Below, piece after piece: positions 48,056 to 57,833 of a stretch of DNA of 64,000 bases. This DNA is from Polaribacter vadi (GTDB taxonomy: Bacteria > Bacteroidota > Bacteroidia > Flavobacteriales > Flavobacteriaceae). The position numbers were made by a program, and so were the translations under genes. The stretch lies in NCBI RefSeq assembly GCF_001761365.1, contig NZ_CP017477.1, positions 1,138,501-1,202,500 of the forward strand, written 5' to 3'. The stretch's first letter is position 1, and each line of letters opens with the position of its first letter. The notes under the pieces were generated by a model. The model was not told the origin of the DNA and ran no database searches. It saw nothing but the letters and a program-made list of their open reading frames with translations.

Positions 48056-50869
48056 TTGAAAAGGCTTATAAACATTGTTGTTTTTTTCTGTTTTTTTCTA
48101 AGCAGTTACTCATATTCACAAGAGAATTCTATTAACATAAAAGGGTATTTAAATGTTGATAAAAGCGAGTTATTTATAAAACAAGAAATTGTTTTTATAA
48201 ATACTACAGACTCCATTTTATCCAAAATTTATCTTCATAATTGGGCAAATAGTTTTAGAGATCGAAAAACACCTTTATCAAAAAGGTTCATTAAAGATTT
48301 TAGAAAAGATTTATACTTTGCTAAAGCAGAAAATTTAGGAGAAACCACCATAAAAAATCTAACCATAGATTTTGAGGATGTTTCTTTTAGTGAACTTGAA
48401 AACCAAGCTGATATTCTTGAGGTTGATATTTTAAAACCACTTCTAAAAAATGATAGCGTTAAAATATCATTAAATTATACTGTAAAAATACCCAATGCAA
48501 AATTTACGGGCTATGGAAAAACTAAAGAGGGCTTCCATTTACGTTTTTGGTATATAACTCCAGCAGTTTACGATCAAGGTTGGCAACTAATGAGCAACTT
48601 AAATATCGATGATTTATATGAGAAAGCAACCGATTTCACCATCGATTTAGACATTCCAAAAGAATATATTTTAGAAAGTAACCTATATCAACATAAAACA
48701 AAAAAAGATGCTTTAACAAACTATTACTTAGTAGGTAAAAGTAAAACTGACGTTATTTTAGGGATCAACAAAAAAGAACAACTCAAAACTTTTAAAACCA
48801 AAAATGTTGTTGTCTATACAGATGTTTATAATGAAGAGTTAGGTGATAGCACAACAATAGCTACTTTAATAAGAGAATTTGCCTTTTTAGAAAAGTTTTT
48901 AGGTAAATATCCTCACAAAGAAATTTATGTTGATAAAGTAACACAAAGTAAAGATCCAGTTTATGGTTTAACACAACTTCCTAGCTTTTTAAGACCTTTT
49001 AAAGAAGAATTTAGATATGATTTAACCATGTTTAAAGCATTAAGTAGAAAGTTTATAGAAAATACTTTGCTCTTAAATAAAAGACAAGATTATTGGTTGT
49101 TAGATGGTTTGCAGAATTATTTAATGATTGAATATATTGAGCAATTTTATCCTGATGCTAAATTAATTGGTAAATTTTCTGATACTTGGTTTATAAGAAC
49201 GTTCGAAATCTCTAAGGCAGATTTTAATGATAAATATCCATTAGTATATCAATTTGTTTCTCGTAGTTTTTTAGATCAATCTTTAACAACTTCTGCAGAC
49301 TCCTTATCAAACTTTAATAGAAAAATAGCCAATAAATATAAAGCAGGATTAGCTTATAGATATTTAAAAGGTTTTATTGGAGATAGCACTTTAAACAATA
49401 CTATTCAAGAGTTTTATCAAAAAAACCAAACCAAAATAGTAAACAGTAAAGATTTTAGAAAACTTTTAGAATCTAAAACAGATAAAAATTTGAATTGGTT
49501 TTTTGGTGATTTTATAAAAACCAATAAAAAAATAGATTACACCATAGATGAACTTGTAGAAAAAGAAGATAGCTTGCAAGTAACTATCAGAAATAAAAGA
49601 AACATAACTACACCTGTGCTTTTATATGGTCTGAATGATAGAGAAATTATATACAAAAAATGGCTAACTGGGATTGATGATACTACAACAGTTAGCATTC
49701 CAAAACAAGGTGTTAATAAGGTTACTTTAAATTACGAAAACTTATATCCAGAATTAAATACATTGGATAATTGGAAAAGATTACAAGATAAAATCTTTAA
49801 CAAACCCTTAAAATTTAGTTTGATAAAAGATATTCAAGACCCATATTATAATCAAATATTTTATCAACCCAATTTTGCTTATAATTTTTATAATGGTTTA
49901 ATTTTAGGCGTGAGTTTACATAACAAACCTTTAATTAAAAGAAATTTAGAGTTCTCAATTGCACCTTCTTACGCCACCAAAAGTGGTTCAGTTGTAGGTT
50001 CATTTTCTGTTTTATACAACCAATATTTCGAAGATACTAGTATTTACAAAATGGTTTATGGTATTGGTGGAGCTACTTCTGACTATGCTCCAAATTTATC
50101 TTACAAATCATTTTCGCCATTTGTAAATATGATTTTTAAAAGAAAAGATTTAAGAGATGCCACTCAAGAATCTATTAAAGCAAAATTGTTACATATTGAT
50201 AAAGAAATACCTTTTGGTCAAATTAAAACAGCTGAAGATAACTACAGTGTATTTAGTTTAAGTTACAATTATGTAAATCCAGATATTATTGAAGAATTTA
50301 GGCAAAATTATAGCTTAGAAATTGCCGATAACTTTTCTAAAGTTGCAGCAGATATTCGCTATAGAACATTATCTACTTCAGATACTCAATTAGATTTTAG
50401 ATTATTTGCTGGTTCCTTTTTAAGCAATAGATCTACAGGAGATTATTTTAGTTTTGGTTTAGATAGAGCAAATGATTATTTGTTTCAATTAAATTATTTC
50501 GGACGCTCTGAAGAATCTGGTATTTTTAGTCAGCAATTTATTATTGCTGAAGGTGGTTTTAAATCTGTATTACCAACAAGATATGCAAACCAATATATGC
50601 TTTCTTTAAATTCTAGCATTGGTTTATGGAGATGGGTTGAGTTTTATAACGATGTTGCTTTTCTAAAAAACAAACAAGTACCTTTATATTTTGCTTATAA
50701 TAATGGAATTCGACTAAATTTTATTCATCATATTTTTGAAATTTATTTTCCTTTATATTCAAATAATGGCTGGGAAGTTTCTCAAGGTGCTTATCCAGAA
50801 AAAATTAGATTTACCATTAACGGAAATGTTACAGCAATCTATAATTTCTTTAGAAGAGGTCTTTTGTAA
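48056..50869 (+). CDS. Degenerate M1-peptidase-like domain fused to an outer-membrane beta-barrel
   Basis: The 937-residue protein has a signal peptide (1-21). An M1-aminopeptidase-like N-terminal region follows (about 25-500): a beta-sandwich with HNWANSF, then a catalytic-domain-like stretch. The zinc motif HExxH is absent, with FKALSRKFIEN at 326-336 in its place, and WLNEG is WLLDG (347-351), so peptidase activity is probably lost. From about residue 590 the sequence has alternating amphipathic strands typical of an outer-membrane barrel, ending with FFRRGLL. The start is a TTG at 48056. The role is unknown; a surface binding or assembly protein is possible. Confidence 0.75.
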   Translation: MKRLINIVVFFCFFLSSYSYSQENSINIKGYLNVDKSELFIKQEIVFINTTDSILSKIYLHNWANSFRDRKTPLSKRFIKDFRKDLYFAKAENLGETTIKNLTIDFEDVSFSELENQADILEVDILKPLLKNDSVKISLNYTVKIPNAKFTGYGKTKEGFHLRFWYITPAVYDQGWQLMSNLNIDDLYEKATDFTIDLDIPKEYILESNLYQHKTKKDALTNYYLVGKSKTDVILGINKKEQLKTFKTKNVVVYTDVYNEELGDSTTIATLIREFAFLEKFLGKYPHKEIYVDKVTQSKDPVYGLTQLPSFLRPFKEEFRYDLTMFKALSRKFIENTLLLNKRQDYWLLDGLQNYLMIEYIEQFYPDAKLIGKFSDTWFIRTFEISKADFNDKYPLVYQFVSRSFLDQSLTTSADSLSNFNRKIANKYKAGLAYRYLKGFIGDSTLNNTIQEFYQKNQTKIVNSKDFRKLLESKTDKNLNWFFGDFIKTNKKIDYTIDELVEKEDSLQVTIRNKRNITTPVLLYGLNDREIIYKKWLTGIDDTTTVSIPKQGVNKVTLNYENLYPELNTLDNWKRLQDKIFNKPLKFSLIKDIQDPYYNQIFYQPNFAYNFYNGLILGVSLHNKPLIKRNLEFSIAPSYATKSGSVVGSFSVLYNQYFEDTSIYKMVYGIGGATSDYAPNLSYKSFSPFVNMIFKRKDLRDATQESIKAKLLHIDKEIPFGQIKTAEDNYSVFSLSYNYVNPDIIEEFRQNYSLEIADNFSKVAADIRYRTLSTSDTQLDFRLFAGSFLSNRSTGDYFSFGLDRANDYLFQLNYFGRSEESGIFSQQFIIAEGGFKSVLPTRYANQYMLSLNSSIGLWRWVEFYNDVAFLKNKQVPLYFAYNNGIRLNFIHHIFEIYFPLYSNNGWEVSQGAYPEKIRFTINGNVTAIYNFFRRGLL

Positions 50870-50982
50870 ATTAAAACAAAAATCAGCTTATTGTGTAATT
50901 CCTAACAAAAGTAGTTATTTATATGACTTTCTTAACATATTCTTAAGAAAATACGTTATTTTTAAATATCAACTAAAAAAAC

Positions 50983-50990
50983 TATCTTTG
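50983..50990 (+). promoter_or_regulatory. Probable -7 promoter element of the E1 gene
   Basis: TATCTTTG matches TAnnTTTG, 22 bp before the ATG of the following 2-oxoacid dehydrogenase gene, giving a leader of about 16 nt. No clear -33 box. Confidence 0.5.
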
Positions 50991-51011
50991 TAATTATTAA
51001 ATCCAAAAATT

Positions 51012-53465
51012 ATGTTGCAGAAAACGATTCCTTTAAATAAGCAAGAAATTACTTTTAACGATTTTAAAAAAGAAGTTTTAAGTGATTATAAAATTGCTAA
51101 AGTTAGTAGAGAATGTAGTTTACTTGGTAGACGAGAAGTTCTTACAGGGAAAGCAAAATTTGGAATTTTTGGTGATGGAAAAGAAGTGCCTCAATTAGCT
51201 TGGGCAAAAGCTTTTAATAAAGGTGATTTTAGATCTGGATATTACAGAGATCAAACTTTTATGATGGCAATTGGCGAGTTAACTGCTCAACAATTTTTTT
51301 CGGGTTTATATGCACATACAGATATAGATGCAGATCCAATGTCTGCTGGTAGACAAATGGGTGGCCATTTTGCAACACATAGTTTAAATGATGATGGCAG
51401 TTGGAAAGATTTAACAAAACAGTACAATTCTAGTGCAGATATCTCTCCAACAGCTGGGCAAATGCCACGTTTATTGGGTTTAGCACAAGCATCAAAAATT
51501 TATAGAAACGAAAAAAGTGTTCAAGATAAAACTAAGTTTTCTAACAAAGGAAACGAAGTTGCTTGGGGAACTATTGGAAACGCAAGTACAAGTGAAGGCT
51601 TATTTTTTGAAACTATAAATGCAGCTGGAGTTTTACAAGTACCAATGGTGATGAGTGTTTGGGATGATGAATATGGAATTTCCGTTCACGCAAAACATCA
51701 AACTACAAAAGAAAGTATCTCAGAAATTTTAAAAGGTTTTCAAAGAGATAAAAAAAATAAAGGGTACGAAATTTTTGTAATTAATGGTTGGGATTATGTG
51801 CAGTTGATGGATGTATATCAAAAAGCTGCAAAAATTGCAAGAGAAGAACATGTACCTGTTTTAATTCACGTTAAAGAATTAACACAACCACAAGGTCATT
51901 CAACTTCTGGTTCTCATGAACGTTATAAAGATAAAAATCGTTTACAATGGGAAAAAGACCACGATTGTATTACAAAATTCAGAGAATGGATTTTAGATTT
52001 TGAATTAGAAACAGAAAGTGGAGATATTTTACGTTTTGTTGATGGAGAAGAAGATTTAATAAATATTGATAGAGAAGCTAAAAAAGAAGTAACCAATGCA
52101 AAAAGAAATGCTTGGAATGCTTTTTTAAATGAAATAAAATCTGAACTTATAGAAGCTACAGATTTACTAAAAAGAGTTGCTGTAAAAAGTAAAAATGAGA
52201 ATTTCATTAAAAAATATACAAACGATTTAAGTGCCATTTCTGAACCTACAAGAAAAGACATTTTATCAACTGTAAAAAAATGTTTATGGTATTTAAGAGA
52301 TGAAGATTTTGGCGAAAAAATTGAACTTCAAAATTTCATTAAAACTTCACAAAAAAGAGCTCATAAAAAATATTCTACTCACTTATTAAGTGAAACTGCT
52401 TTAAGCGCAACAAGTGTTTTAGATGAAAAGCCAACGTATGCTCAAGATAAAAATTTGGTTGATGCTAGAATTATTATGAGAGATAATTTTGATGCTATTT
52501 TAACAAAACATAAAGATGTTATAATTTTTGGAGAAGATGCTGGTTTTATTGGTGATGTAAATCAAGGTTTGGAAGGTTTACAGGAAAAGTATGGTGAACT
52601 TAGAATTTCTGATACTGGAATTAGAGAAGCAACCATTTTAGGACAAGGAATTGGTTTAGCAATGAGAGGTTTAAGACCCATTGCAGAAATACAATATTTA
52701 GATTATTTATTGTACGCACTTCAAATTATGAGTGATGATTTAGCGACTTTACGTTACCGAACTTTTGGAAAACAAAAAGCGCCATTAATTATTAGAACTC
52801 GAGGACATAGATTAGAAGGAATCTGGCATGCAGGTTCTCCAATGGGTGGCATTATTAACAATGTAAGAGGAATTCATGTTTTGGTTCCTAGAAACATGAC
52901 CAAAGCTGCTGGTTTTTACAACACCCTTTTAGAAGGTGATGATCCTGGTTTAGTGATAGAATGTTTAAATGGTTATAGATTAAAAGAAGAATTACCAACC
53001 AATTTAGGCGAATATAAAACTCCAATTGGCGTTGTTGAAACCATCAAAGAAGGAACTGACATGACTATTGTTTCTTATGGTTCTACCTTACGAATTGTAG
53101 AAGATGCAGCCAAAGATTTAGCACAAGTTGGTATAGATATAGAAATTATTGATGCGCAAAGTCTATTACCTTTTGATATAAATCACGATTCTGTAAAAAG
53201 TGTTATGAAAACCAACAAATTATTGGTAGTTGATGAAGATGTTCCTGGAGGAGCTTCTGCTTATCTTTTACAAGAAATTTTAGAGAATCAAAATGGGTAT
53301 GAATATTTAGATAGCAAACCCTCTACCCTAACAGCAAAATCTCACAGAACTGCTTACGGAACTGATGGCGATTATTTTTCAAAACCTTCTGCTGAAGATG
53401 TTTTTGAAAAAGTGTATGAAATAATGCACGAGTTTAATCCTAATAAGTTTAAGAGTTTGTATTAA
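51012..53465 (+). CDS. Fused 2-oxoacid dehydrogenase E1 (alpha and beta) component
   Basis: The 817-residue thiamine-diphosphate enzyme joins an alpha part (about 1-390) and a beta part (about 470-817). The alpha part has GRQMGGHF and WGTIGNASTSEGLFFE around the cofactor site. The beta part is transketolase-like, with FGEDAGFIGDV, RISDTGIREATILGQGIGLAMRGLRPIAEIQY and HRLEGIWHAGSPMGG. It decarboxylates a branched-chain 2-oxoacid or pyruvate and passes the acyl group to lipoyl-E2. The fusion is usual in Bacteroidota. E2/E3 partners are not in the window. Confidence 0.9.
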   Translation: MLQKTIPLNKQEITFNDFKKEVLSDYKIAKVSRECSLLGRREVLTGKAKFGIFGDGKEVPQLAWAKAFNKGDFRSGYYRDQTFMMAIGELTAQQFFSGLYAHTDIDADPMSAGRQMGGHFATHSLNDDGSWKDLTKQYNSSADISPTAGQMPRLLGLAQASKIYRNEKSVQDKTKFSNKGNEVAWGTIGNASTSEGLFFETINAAGVLQVPMVMSVWDDEYGISVHAKHQTTKESISEILKGFQRDKKNKGYEIFVINGWDYVQLMDVYQKAAKIAREEHVPVLIHVKELTQPQGHSTSGSHERYKDKNRLQWEKDHDCITKFREWILDFELETESGDILRFVDGEEDLINIDREAKKEVTNAKRNAWNAFLNEIKSELIEATDLLKRVAVKSKNENFIKKYTNDLSAISEPTRKDILSTVKKCLWYLRDEDFGEKIELQNFIKTSQKRAHKKYSTHLLSETALSATSVLDEKPTYAQDKNLVDARIIMRDNFDAILTKHKDVIIFGEDAGFIGDVNQGLEGLQEKYGELRISDTGIREATILGQGIGLAMRGLRPIAEIQYLDYLLYALQIMSDDLATLRYRTFGKQKAPLIIRTRGHRLEGIWHAGSPMGGIINNVRGIHVLVPRNMTKAAGFYNTLLEGDDPGLVIECLNGYRLKEELPTNLGEYKTPIGVVETIKEGTDMTIVSYGSTLRIVEDAAKDLAQVGIDIEIIDAQSLLPFDINHDSVKSVMKTNKLLVVDEDVPGGASAYLLQEILENQNGYEYLDSKPSTLTAKSHRTAYGTDGDYFSKPSAEDVFEKVYEIMHEFNPNKFKSLY

Positions 53466-53480
53466 TTCTTTTTAATATAA

Positions 53481-53524
53481 AAAACCAGAAATCCCAATCA
53501 AATTTGATTGGGGTTTCTGGTTTT
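53481..53524 (+). terminator. Terminator downstream of the E1 gene
   Basis: A 22-bp palindrome (53481-53502 and 53503-53524) with one mismatch, AAAACCAGAAATCCCAATC on the left side, is followed by T-rich sequence. It begins 15 bp past the stop. Confidence 0.75.
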
Positions 53525-53541
53525 AATAATATAGTCAAAAA

Positions 53542-53566
53542 GTTAGCGCGAGCATCTTGCTCGTAC
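53542..53566 (+). repeat. REP copy A (CATCTTG variant)
   Basis: The plus strand carries GTTAGCGCGAG, core CATCTTG, then CTCGTAC. The core allows the hairpin CGAGCA/TGCTCG. It is the first of four related palindromic copies around the RAYT gene and is inverted relative to copy B (83 bp apart). Confidence 0.85.
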
Positions 53567-53648
53567 CAAAAATTAACTTAAAGGATTTATGTAAAAATTT
53601 AAAAATTCAATAAAAAAAAGCTAAAACTATATCTTCCAAACTTTATTG

Positions 53649-53673
53649 GCACGAGTTTGAAACTCGCGCTAAC
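53649..53673 (-). repeat. REP copy B (TTTCAAA variant)
   Basis: On the minus strand it reads GTTAGCGCGAG, core TTTCAAA, CTCGTGC. The outer frame is the same as in copies A and C, but the core is replaced by a different self-complementary one, so the hairpin is kept. Confidence 0.85.
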
Positions 53674-53740
53674 GATTATGAAAGAAAAAAATAACTAATA
53701 ATTTTTAGAATTTTGATTATTGTCTTTGGTATTTAACAAA

Positions 53741-53765
53741 GTTAGCGCGAGCATCTTGCTCGTGC
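53741..53765 (+). repeat. REP copy C (CATCTTG variant)
   Basis: It has the full frame GTTAGCGCGAG, core CATCTTG, CTCGTGC. It ends 6 bp before the stop codon of the RAYT gene, so it sits directly at the gene's 3' end. Confidence 0.85.
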
Positions 53766-53771
53766 TTTAAT

Positions 53772-54320
53772 CTAATTTAAGTCTATTTCTAAAATAGTAG
53801 CATCATCATTTCCATAATTTCTAGCACTACTATATTTCCAATCTATTGGATCTGTTACAAAACCTGCTTTAACAGGATTTTGATGTATATAATTCAATTT
53901 TTGTTCAAAAACTTTTAATGACCATATTTCTATTGGATGGTTATTCTGTTGCCAAAATTGTTTATTGGCTACATTACTATTTTTTTTACCTGCTCTTTCA
54001 AACATCCATAACATCCAATCGCGTCTACTTTCTTGCGCGTTTTCTTCTATCATTTTCAAAAGTTTCCTAGATGTAAAACCTTTAAAATCTCTTATTAAAC
54101 CTGAGGGATCATTTAAAGAAGAACGAAATATTAAGTGAATATGATTTGTCATAATACAATATCCATAAATTTCCATTCCTTTGTTTTTTCTGCAGAAATC
54201 TAAAGACTCTGTAATACAATTATAATATAAATCTCTTGTAAATACATCTATCCAGTTTACAATTGCAAAACTTATAAAATAAGCACCTGACTTTTCTCTA
54301 AACTTATATTTTCTGCTCAT
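53772..54320 (-). CDS. REP-associated tyrosine transposase (RAYT, Y1 IS200/IS605-like)
   Basis: The 182-residue protein is a single-strand HUH nuclease domain. The metal-binding motif is in MTNHIHLIF (His60, His62), and the nucleophile Tyr144 is in LNYIHQNPVKAG, the usual RAYT motif. It starts SRKYKFREKSGAYFISF, matching this family. There is no accessory resolvase or TnpB, and flanking REP palindromes replace terminal IS ends. Family members cut at REP-type hairpins. A domesticated or genome-maintained role is typical. Confidence 0.92.
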   Translation of the reverse strand: MSRKYKFREKSGAYFISFAIVNWIDVFTRDLYYNCITESLDFCRKNKGMEIYGYCIMTNHIHLIFRSSLNDPSGLIRDFKGFTSRKLLKMIEENAQESRRDWMLWMFERAGKKNSNVANKQFWQQNNHPIEIWSLKVFEQKLNYIHQNPVKAGFVTDPIDWKYSSARNYGNDDATILEIDLN

Positions 54321-54479
54321 ATAGCTAAAATAATCAATTTTCTCTTGTTAGTTAAACACGCGATTGTGAGCAGTTAGTTGATTCTAGAAAGCATTAAAAC
54401 CAAAATTGTTTAAAAAATGATTTCTTTTTTTTAAATGATAACATTTTGTTATTAAGCAAAATATAGAAGTTGTTTACGT

Positions 54480-54504
54480 TCATGAGCAAGATGCTTGCGC
54501 TAAT
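54480..54504 (-). repeat. REP copy D (diverged CATCTTG variant)
   Basis: On the minus strand the core is CATCTTG with changes GCGC to GCGCA-side TG in two places, that is CG to TG transitions on both sides of the hairpin, leaving wobble-type pairs. It lies 160 bp upstream of the RAYT start, inverted relative to copy C, so the gene is bracketed by inverted REPs. Confidence 0.75.
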
Positions 54505-54531
54505 TAGGTTATCTATGAATTTATTTCGGTA

Positions 54532-55173
54532 TTAATCATCACTTAATTTCAACAATTTAAATGTTTGCCTATCATTTGGAATAAAAGGCTTTTCAATTGG
54601 GATTAATAACTTATCCAACTCATTATTCAAAACAAATTGATGTTGTTCTTTAACAAACTCTGAGATGTCTTCAATTTCTAAAATATCATCTTTAGCATAT
54701 TTTATTATTTCTTGGTTTCTGATTCCTAATTGAATGGCTCGTCTATCTAATTTATCTCCAAAAGGATCATGATCTGGATCCCATTGCAATCTAATATTTG
54801 ATTGTTTTACAGCAACTTGCCAATCCTCTTTGCTTTCATAAATATCATCTTGAAAACTAGAATAAACTGCTTGATTTAAATAACGCTCAAACGCTTCTCG
54901 TTTTAAATGAATTACCAAAACAATTTCTTGACCAACTTTTGTACCCCAACCATTTCTGTGCATCATCCAAAGAAAATTTGGTTTTATCCAAGTCATTCTA
55001 TGTACGCTAAAAGCACCACCAAAATATTGATTTTGAGATGCAAAATTCCCTATTTCTGGTCTGTAAGATTGATATACAACTACTTTTTCATCATCAAATT
55101 GAGCCATTATATGATGTCCCTTTTCTGGCCAATCTTTTAGTTGATCTTTATATAATTTTGTTTTTATATTCAT
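54532..55173 (-). CDS. DUF4291 family protein
   Basis: The 213-residue protein matches DUF4291: VVVYQSYRPEIGNFA near the start, HRMTWIKPNFLWMMHRNGWGTKVGQE in the first half, and WDPDHDPFGDKLDRRAIQLGIR. The function is unknown; I know of no catalytic activity. It is a cytoplasmic, single gene. A TAATTTTG promoter-like box lies directly upstream. Confidence 0.85.
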   Translation of the reverse strand: MNIKTKLYKDQLKDWPEKGHHIMAQFDDEKVVVYQSYRPEIGNFASQNQYFGGAFSVHRMTWIKPNFLWMMHRNGWGTKVGQEIVLVIHLKREAFERYLNQAVYSSFQDDIYESKEDWQVAVKQSNIRLQWDPDHDPFGDKLDRRAIQLGIRNQEIIKYAKDDILEIEDISEFVKEQHQFVLNNELDKLLIPIEKPFIPNDRQTFKLLKLSDD

Positions 55174-55185
55174 ATTTTAAATTAT

Positions 55186-55193
55186 CAAAATTA
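55186..55193 (-). promoter_or_regulatory. Possible -7 promoter element of the DUF4291 gene
   Basis: The minus strand reads TAATTTTG, fitting TAnnTTTG, 13 bp before the ATG. No -33 box is apparent. Leader would be very short. Confidence 0.4.
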
Positions 55194-55406
55194 ATAATCC
55201 AATAAAAAATTTAAAACTAATTAACAAAACAGAAAATACACAAGCTTTGTAACAAAAACCAGCAGCAACTATTAATTTTATAAATTGATTTGTCAATATA
55301 AGATTACAATACATAAAGATATCATTTCCTTTTTTAACACAATCTGTAAACCAATCTATTTCAAATTTTATTACTTTAGTTCATTAATTCAGAACTTTAA
55401 CACAAT

Positions 55407-57830
55407 ATGAAAAAACTACTACTTTTTTCAATGATTTTAGCATTTACATTTCCATCAGAAATGAATGCACAAAAGAAAAAATCAAAGGAAAACAACACAG
55501 AAGAAACTGCAACAAAATCTCAAAAAAGCAAAACACCAAAATATGCTGATTTTGTAACCAAAAAAACAACAACAGACGAAGGTTTATTTAAAGTGCACAA
55601 CACAGACAATAAATTCATGTATGAAATTCCAAAAAACTATTTTGGAAAAGAAATGTTATTGGTAACCAGAATTAAAGATATTCCTGCTGGTTTAGGAGGT
55701 GGTTATGTAAATGCTGGCTCAAAAATTAACACACAAGTTGTAGTTTGGGAAGAGTTTCAAAATAAAATTTTACTAAAAGTAAAATCCTATAATGCTGTTG
55801 CAAATGACTCTTTGCCAATTTACAAATCTGTAAAAGCAAACAATTTAGAACCTATTTTATTTGCGTTTGATATTGCAACTCAAAACCAAGATTCTACTGC
55901 TGTTTTGGTTGATGTAACAAAATTTTTCACTTCAGATATTCAAGCGATTTCTCCTTTACCAGATTCTTATAGAAAAAGATACAAAGTTAAGAGATTAGAT
56001 GCTTCAAGAAGTTTTATCAACTCTATAAAAAGTTATCCAGAAAATATTGAAGTTGTCCAAGATTTTACGTTTGATGCAGCTGAACCACCAAGTAATTCAT
56101 CAACAAATACTATTACAATTCGTGTAAATCAATCGATGATTGTTTTGCCAGAAGATAAAATGATGCCAAGAGTGTATGATGAACGAGTTGGTTATTTTTC
56201 GATTAAAAATGTAGATTACAGTTCAGAAGCTTTAAAAGCTGATGAAAAAAGATATATTAGACGTTGGCGATTGGAACCTAAAGATATCAACGCTTACAAT
56301 CGTGGAGAATTGGTAGAACCTATAAAACCAATTGTATATTATTTAGATCCTGGAACTCCAGATAAATTGAAAAAATACATCAAACAAGGTGTGGATGATT
56401 GGGCAAAAGTTTTTGAAACTGCTGGTTTTAAAAATGCAATTATGGCAAAATATCCGCCAACTGAAGAAGAAGATCCAGAATTTAGTATGGAAGATGTGCG
56501 TTATTCTTCTATTAGATATGTAGCAAGTACCACAAGAAATGCAACTGGCCCAAGTGTTTCTGATCCAAGAACTGGAGAAATTTTAGAAAGCGATATCATT
56601 TGGTATCACAATCATTTACGTTCATACAGAAACAGATATTTATTAGAAACTGGAGCTGCAAATCCGTCTGCAAGAACGTTAGATACACCTGCAGAAGAAA
56701 TTGGAGAAATGATGCGAATGGTAATTTCGCACGAAGTTGGTCATGCTTTAGGTTTACCTCATAATATGGCTGCAAGTTATGCGTATCCTGTAGATTCTTT
56801 GCGTTCTGGAAAATTTACTCAGAAAATGGGAATTGCAGCAACTATTATGGATTATGCACGTTACAATTATATTGCGCAACCAGGTGATGAAAACATAAGA
56901 TTTATTCGTCAATTAGGTCCTTATGATCATTATGCGATTAATTGGGGATATAGAAAAATTCCGTTAGCAAAAACTCCTGAACAAGAAGTTAAAACACTAG
57001 ACAAATGGATTGAAGAAAAAGCTGATGATCCTATCTATAGATTTGGTGGAGCACGTTTTGATCCATCAGCACAAACTGAAGGAATTGGAAACGATCAAGT
57101 AAAAGCGTCTACTTATGGAATGAAAAACTTGAAAATTGTTGCCGAAAATTTACCAAGTTGGACCTCTGATCAAACCAACAATTATGAAGATTTATCTGAA
57201 TTATATGGCGAACTTTTAGGAGTTTGGAGTAGATATGTTGGCCATGTTTCTGGTAATATTGGTGGCGTTTACGAATTCAACAAAAAACCGGTTCAAAATG
57301 GAATGGTATACGAAGCTGTTTCTAAAAAGAAGCAAAAAGAAGCCATGGTTTGGTTGCATAAAAATGCTTTTGAAACGCAAGATTGGTTAATTAATCCTGA
57401 AATTTTAGCAAATATTAATGAAAACGGTTATACAGAAAGAATTTTAAGTTTACAAAACAGACAATTGTACACGCTTTTAAATTCGAATAAATTAGAAATG
57501 ATGATTGATGCAGAAGTTATTGATGCTAATAACTATACTGCTTTAGATATGATTCGTGATTTAAGGACTGGAATTTTTTCTGAAACAAATTACACTAAAA
57601 ATGTAGATGTTTTTAGACGTAACTTACAAAAATCGATGATTAACAGAATGGGAATTCTTTTAAATTCTAAAGACAATCAAAATTCTGATATTAGCTCCAT
57701 AGTGAGAGGCGAATTAGAGGCTTTAAATTTTCAATTAACAGTAGCAAAAAATAGAGGTGTTAATAGAATTACAAAATATCATTACAGAGATTGTTTGGCA
57801 AATATTAAAGAAATATTAAACCCGAAATAA
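55407..57830 (+). CDS. Secreted zinc-dependent metalloprotease (DUF5117/DUF5118/DUF4953 type)
   Basis: The 807-residue protein has a signal peptide (1-21) and a low-complexity Lys-rich segment (23-45). N-terminal DUF5118/DUF5117-like domains follow (about 46-310), then a metzincin catalytic domain with HEVGHALGLPH (His442, Glu443, His446, His452) and a C-terminal DUF4953-like region. It is probably periplasmic or secreted. No type IX tail is visible. It ends 3 bp before the stop of the convergent DUF2851 gene, with no terminator between them. Confidence 0.9.
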   Translation: MKKLLLFSMILAFTFPSEMNAQKKKSKENNTEETATKSQKSKTPKYADFVTKKTTTDEGLFKVHNTDNKFMYEIPKNYFGKEMLLVTRIKDIPAGLGGGYVNAGSKINTQVVVWEEFQNKILLKVKSYNAVANDSLPIYKSVKANNLEPILFAFDIATQNQDSTAVLVDVTKFFTSDIQAISPLPDSYRKRYKVKRLDASRSFINSIKSYPENIEVVQDFTFDAAEPPSNSSTNTITIRVNQSMIVLPEDKMMPRVYDERVGYFSIKNVDYSSEALKADEKRYIRRWRLEPKDINAYNRGELVEPIKPIVYYLDPGTPDKLKKYIKQGVDDWAKVFETAGFKNAIMAKYPPTEEEDPEFSMEDVRYSSIRYVASTTRNATGPSVSDPRTGEILESDIIWYHNHLRSYRNRYLLETGAANPSARTLDTPAEEIGEMMRMVISHEVGHALGLPHNMAASYAYPVDSLRSGKFTQKMGIAATIMDYARYNYIAQPGDENIRFIRQLGPYDHYAINWGYRKIPLAKTPEQEVKTLDKWIEEKADDPIYRFGGARFDPSAQTEGIGNDQVKASTYGMKNLKIVAENLPSWTSDQTNNYEDLSELYGELLGVWSRYVGHVSGNIGGVYEFNKKPVQNGMVYEAVSKKKQKEAMVWLHKNAFETQDWLINPEILANINENGYTERILSLQNRQLYTLLNSNKLEMMIDAEVIDANNYTALDMIRDLRTGIFSETNYTKNVDVFRRNLQKSMINRMGILLNSKDNQNSDISSIVRGELEALNFQLTVAKNRGVNRITKYHYRDCLANIKEILNPK

Positions 57831-57833
57831 ATT

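Noticed and set aside
55174..55406. Possible small gene or RNA in the gap upstream of the DUF5117-type protease
   Set aside because: A/T-rich, no open frame with a known signature, no hairpin; nothing to support.
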